A stretch of DNA of 5,654 nt from NCBI GenBank assembly GCA_964354445.1, contig CAYGZT010000030.1, forward strand, positions 1 through 5,654. Reading direction: 5' to 3'. Below are positions 4,472 to 5,654 of the stretch, one piece after another. The stretch is from CAYGZT01 sp964354445 (GTDB lineage Bacteria; Patescibacteriota; Minisyncoccia; UBA6257; JAGOQP01). The notes beneath the pieces are model-generated. The model saw nothing but the letters and a program-made list of their open reading frames with translations. It did not search any database and was not told where the DNA came from. Within the stretch, counting starts at the first letter, position 1, and each line of letters begins with the position of its first letter. A program made the translations under genes and the position numbers.

Positions 4472-5593
4472 CTACAAACGCTGCGCTTTCAGACGCAATT
4501 TCTGTGCGTAGCGCCTGATATGCGCGATGGTCCGGTCGTACGTTTCCCGGTCAATCGGAAACGGCGTTTCGTCCTTGCCGCCGTGCGCAAACGAGTAGCG
4601 GGCAGGATCGCGGTACGACGGTGCGGCACCCCAGATGATTTCCCCCACCAGCGCGAGCGCCCGAACGGTTTTGGAACCCACGCCCGGCGTTGCAAGCAGC
4701 CGTTCGTAGTTCTCCGGCTTTTCGTCGCACAGCTTCCACAGAATCTTTTTCAGGTACGTGCTGCGTGAAAAATCTTCGCCAAGGACAGGATGTTTATGAA
4801 ACTCACGCGGTGCAAGGTCAAGTAGCGTCAGCTGCCCCGCAGAGGTCTTGAGACGCACCGTTCGCGACAGGCGCGTGGAATATTTTTCAAGCAGTTGAAT
4901 ATCTTTGAACAGAGCCCTGAACGATTGCGACACCAATTGCGTGCTCACCTCTCGCGATTGTTTGCTCTCGGCAGCGGACAAATTCAGAACCACCGGCAGC
5001 ATCGTCTGGCTTGCGATGCCGGTGTGAGGTTCGCAAACAAGCTCCTTAACGCGCGCCGAGTGCCAGTGGTAGCGGCGGGCAGTTTGTGCAGCCGGGTTCA
5101 TCCCCTGCTGCACCACCGTCCAAGCGCCGCTCCTGGTAAAAAAGAAGCTGTGATGATAAATCCCGAACCCGTCTTGTATAAGCGCACTGTCGACTTTGGC
5201 GGCCATTCGGGAATTGTACGCCAAAGCGCGGGTGGCGCTTTCAGGAAGTGCGAGCCGTTCTCCCCACGTCTCGATCTCGGCGGGGGTCTTTCGTGACGTT
5301 TTTCCCTTGCCTCCGCAGATGAAAATACCCAATTCCCGCTCATGCCCGCGGAGCGCTTCTTTAAGCGCGGCGGTCAGCGTTGTGGTCAGCCCGGAAGCGT
5401 TCCAGTCAAACGCCAAAACGGTCCCCAGCGACTGAAACCACACCGGATCGGCGATGCGGCGTACGAACTCGTCGGGTCCCTCTTCGGCGACAATCGCGTA
5501 CATCATCGCCCGCCCGAGCTTCGTCATTCGCTCAAACAGCCATTTGGGACAGCGCCCGTCGTCGAGCGTAAATGTTGCAATGCCTCGATACAT
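4472..5593 (-). CDS. DUF763 family protein with helix-hairpin-helix
   Basis: A 373-residue protein of the DUF763 family, found in archaea and bacteria, with no established function that I know of. Signature blocks appear in family order: a Gly/Asp-rich start, KWLFERMTKLGRAM (17-30), DPVWFQSLGTVLAFDWNASG (49-68), GIFICGGKGKTSRKTP (89-104), KVDSALIQDGFGIYHHSFFF (133-152), VVQQGMNP (160-167), ARRYHWHS (172-179) and EPHTGI (188-193). The C-terminal part has a helix-hairpin-helix, LLATPGVGSKTVRALALVGE (299-318), then YRDPARYSFAHGGKDE (327-342) and IDRETYDRTI (347-356). The helix-hairpin-helix suggests DNA or RNA binding, and the conserved His, Asp and Lys residues suggest an enzyme, but neither is shown. 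It appears full length. The ATG at 5593 is preceded by TACAAT ending 8 nt away, and AGGAAAG immediately before the ATG could be a close-spaced ribosome site. It appears monocistronic, with a palindromic terminator. Confidence 0.93.
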   Translation of the reverse strand: MYRGIATFTLDDGRCPKWLFERMTKLGRAMMYAIVAEEGPDEFVRRIADPVWFQSLGTVLAFDWNASGLTTTLTAALKEALRGHERELGIFICGGKGKTSRKTPAEIETWGERLALPESATRALAYNSRMAAKVDSALIQDGFGIYHHSFFFTRSGAWTVVQQGMNPAAQTARRYHWHSARVKELVCEPHTGIASQTMLPVVLNLSAAESKQSREVSTQLVSQSFRALFKDIQLLEKYSTRLSRTVRLKTSAGQLTLLDLAPREFHKHPVLGEDFSRSTYLKKILWKLCDEKPENYERLLATPGVGSKTVRALALVGEIIWGAAPSYRDPARYSFAHGGKDETPFPIDRETYDRTIAHIRRYAQKLRLKAQRL

Positions 5594-5600
5594 CTTTCCT

Positions 5601-5606
5601 ATTGTA
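5601..5606 (-). promoter_or_regulatory. -10 box directly upstream of the DUF763 gene
   Basis: The minus strand has TACAAT (5/6) at 5606-5601, ending 8 nt before the start codon, exactly the spacing seen at pgi. It lacks the TG extension and a clear -35. The 7 nt between box and ATG read AGGAAAG, which could alternatively act as a Shine-Dalgarno for a transcript started further upstream. Confidence 0.4.
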
Positions 5607-5640
5607 CCCCGCCTCGTCTTGAACCGAAAAGAGGCCGCAT

Positions 5641-5654
5641 AAAAAAAGAGGGGC
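5641..5654 (-). terminator. Possible 3' half of a terminator cut by the window edge
   Basis: On the minus strand the edge reads GCCCCTC followed by seven T residues (5647-5641). This looks like the descending arm and T run of an intrinsic terminator whose ascending arm would lie just beyond 5654. The missing half cannot be seen, so this is a guess from shape alone. Confidence 0.25.

Noticed and set aside
4895..5571. Plus-strand frames of 63-133 codons inside the DUF763 gene
   Set aside because: They are antisense to conserved DUF763 blocks; their Arg-rich composition is typical of reverse reading of GC-rich genes.
5611..5635. GCCTC/GAGGC inverted pair near the right edge as a terminator
   Set aside because: Only five pairs with a 15-nt loop and no T run directly after it on the strand where a terminator would be needed.

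Overview
The window looks like a compact bacterial chromosome segment, most likely from a Patescibacteria/Parcubacteria-type (candidate phyla radiation) genome. This is inferred from three things. First, the gene set includes a short glucose-6-phosphate isomerase, a membrane-anchored Gmad2-domain protein carrying a Cys-containing ESYP segment of a kind I recall from Parcubacteria, and a zincin/ATP-grasp fusion. Second, the genes are tightly packed. Third, Shine-Dalgarno sequences are nearly absent, while several start codons sit directly behind a -10 box. TGA and TAG are both used as stops, so the genetic code is standard and not the TGA=Gly code of Gracilibacteria. No mobile element, CRISPR array, tRNA or rRNA was seen.

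Layout, left to right. Positions 1-1859 hold a minus-strand run read in the order PspC-domain membrane protein (1859-1398), Gmad2-domain lipidless membrane-anchored protein (1396-818) and glucose-6-phosphate isomerase (797 to beyond the left edge). The first two are 1 nt apart, and pgi follows 20 nt later with its own extended -10 box. Positions 1860-1996 are a divergent intergenic region. Positions 1997-2347 encode a small plus-strand single-pass membrane protein with no recognised family. It converges on a 572-residue minus-strand protein (4098-2380) that joins an HEAGH metallopeptidase-like domain to a D-Ala-D-Ala-ligase-like ATP-grasp domain.

Positions 4114-4471 have no credible protein gene. 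They contain what looks like a free-standing plus-strand structured RNA. It has a TTGACA/TACACT promoter, a 13-bp closing helix leading into a compact three-way junction, and a GC-rich hairpin followed by a T-rich run. To its right is a perfect 34-bp palindrome that can serve as terminator for the minus-strand DUF763 gene at 5593-4472. The right edge has a T7 run behind GCCCCTC that may be the end of another minus-strand terminator.

The genes do not form one obvious pathway. Pgi is central carbon metabolism. PspC and Gmad2 proteins suggest envelope stress or surface functions. The zincin/ATP-grasp fusion suggests peptide or peptidoglycan-like amide chemistry on an unknown substrate. DUF763 is a conserved family of unknown function with a helix-hairpin-helix that suggests nucleic-acid binding. 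The most interesting items are the orphan structured RNA, the two-domain fusion enzyme and the recurrent leaderless-type promoter arrangement.
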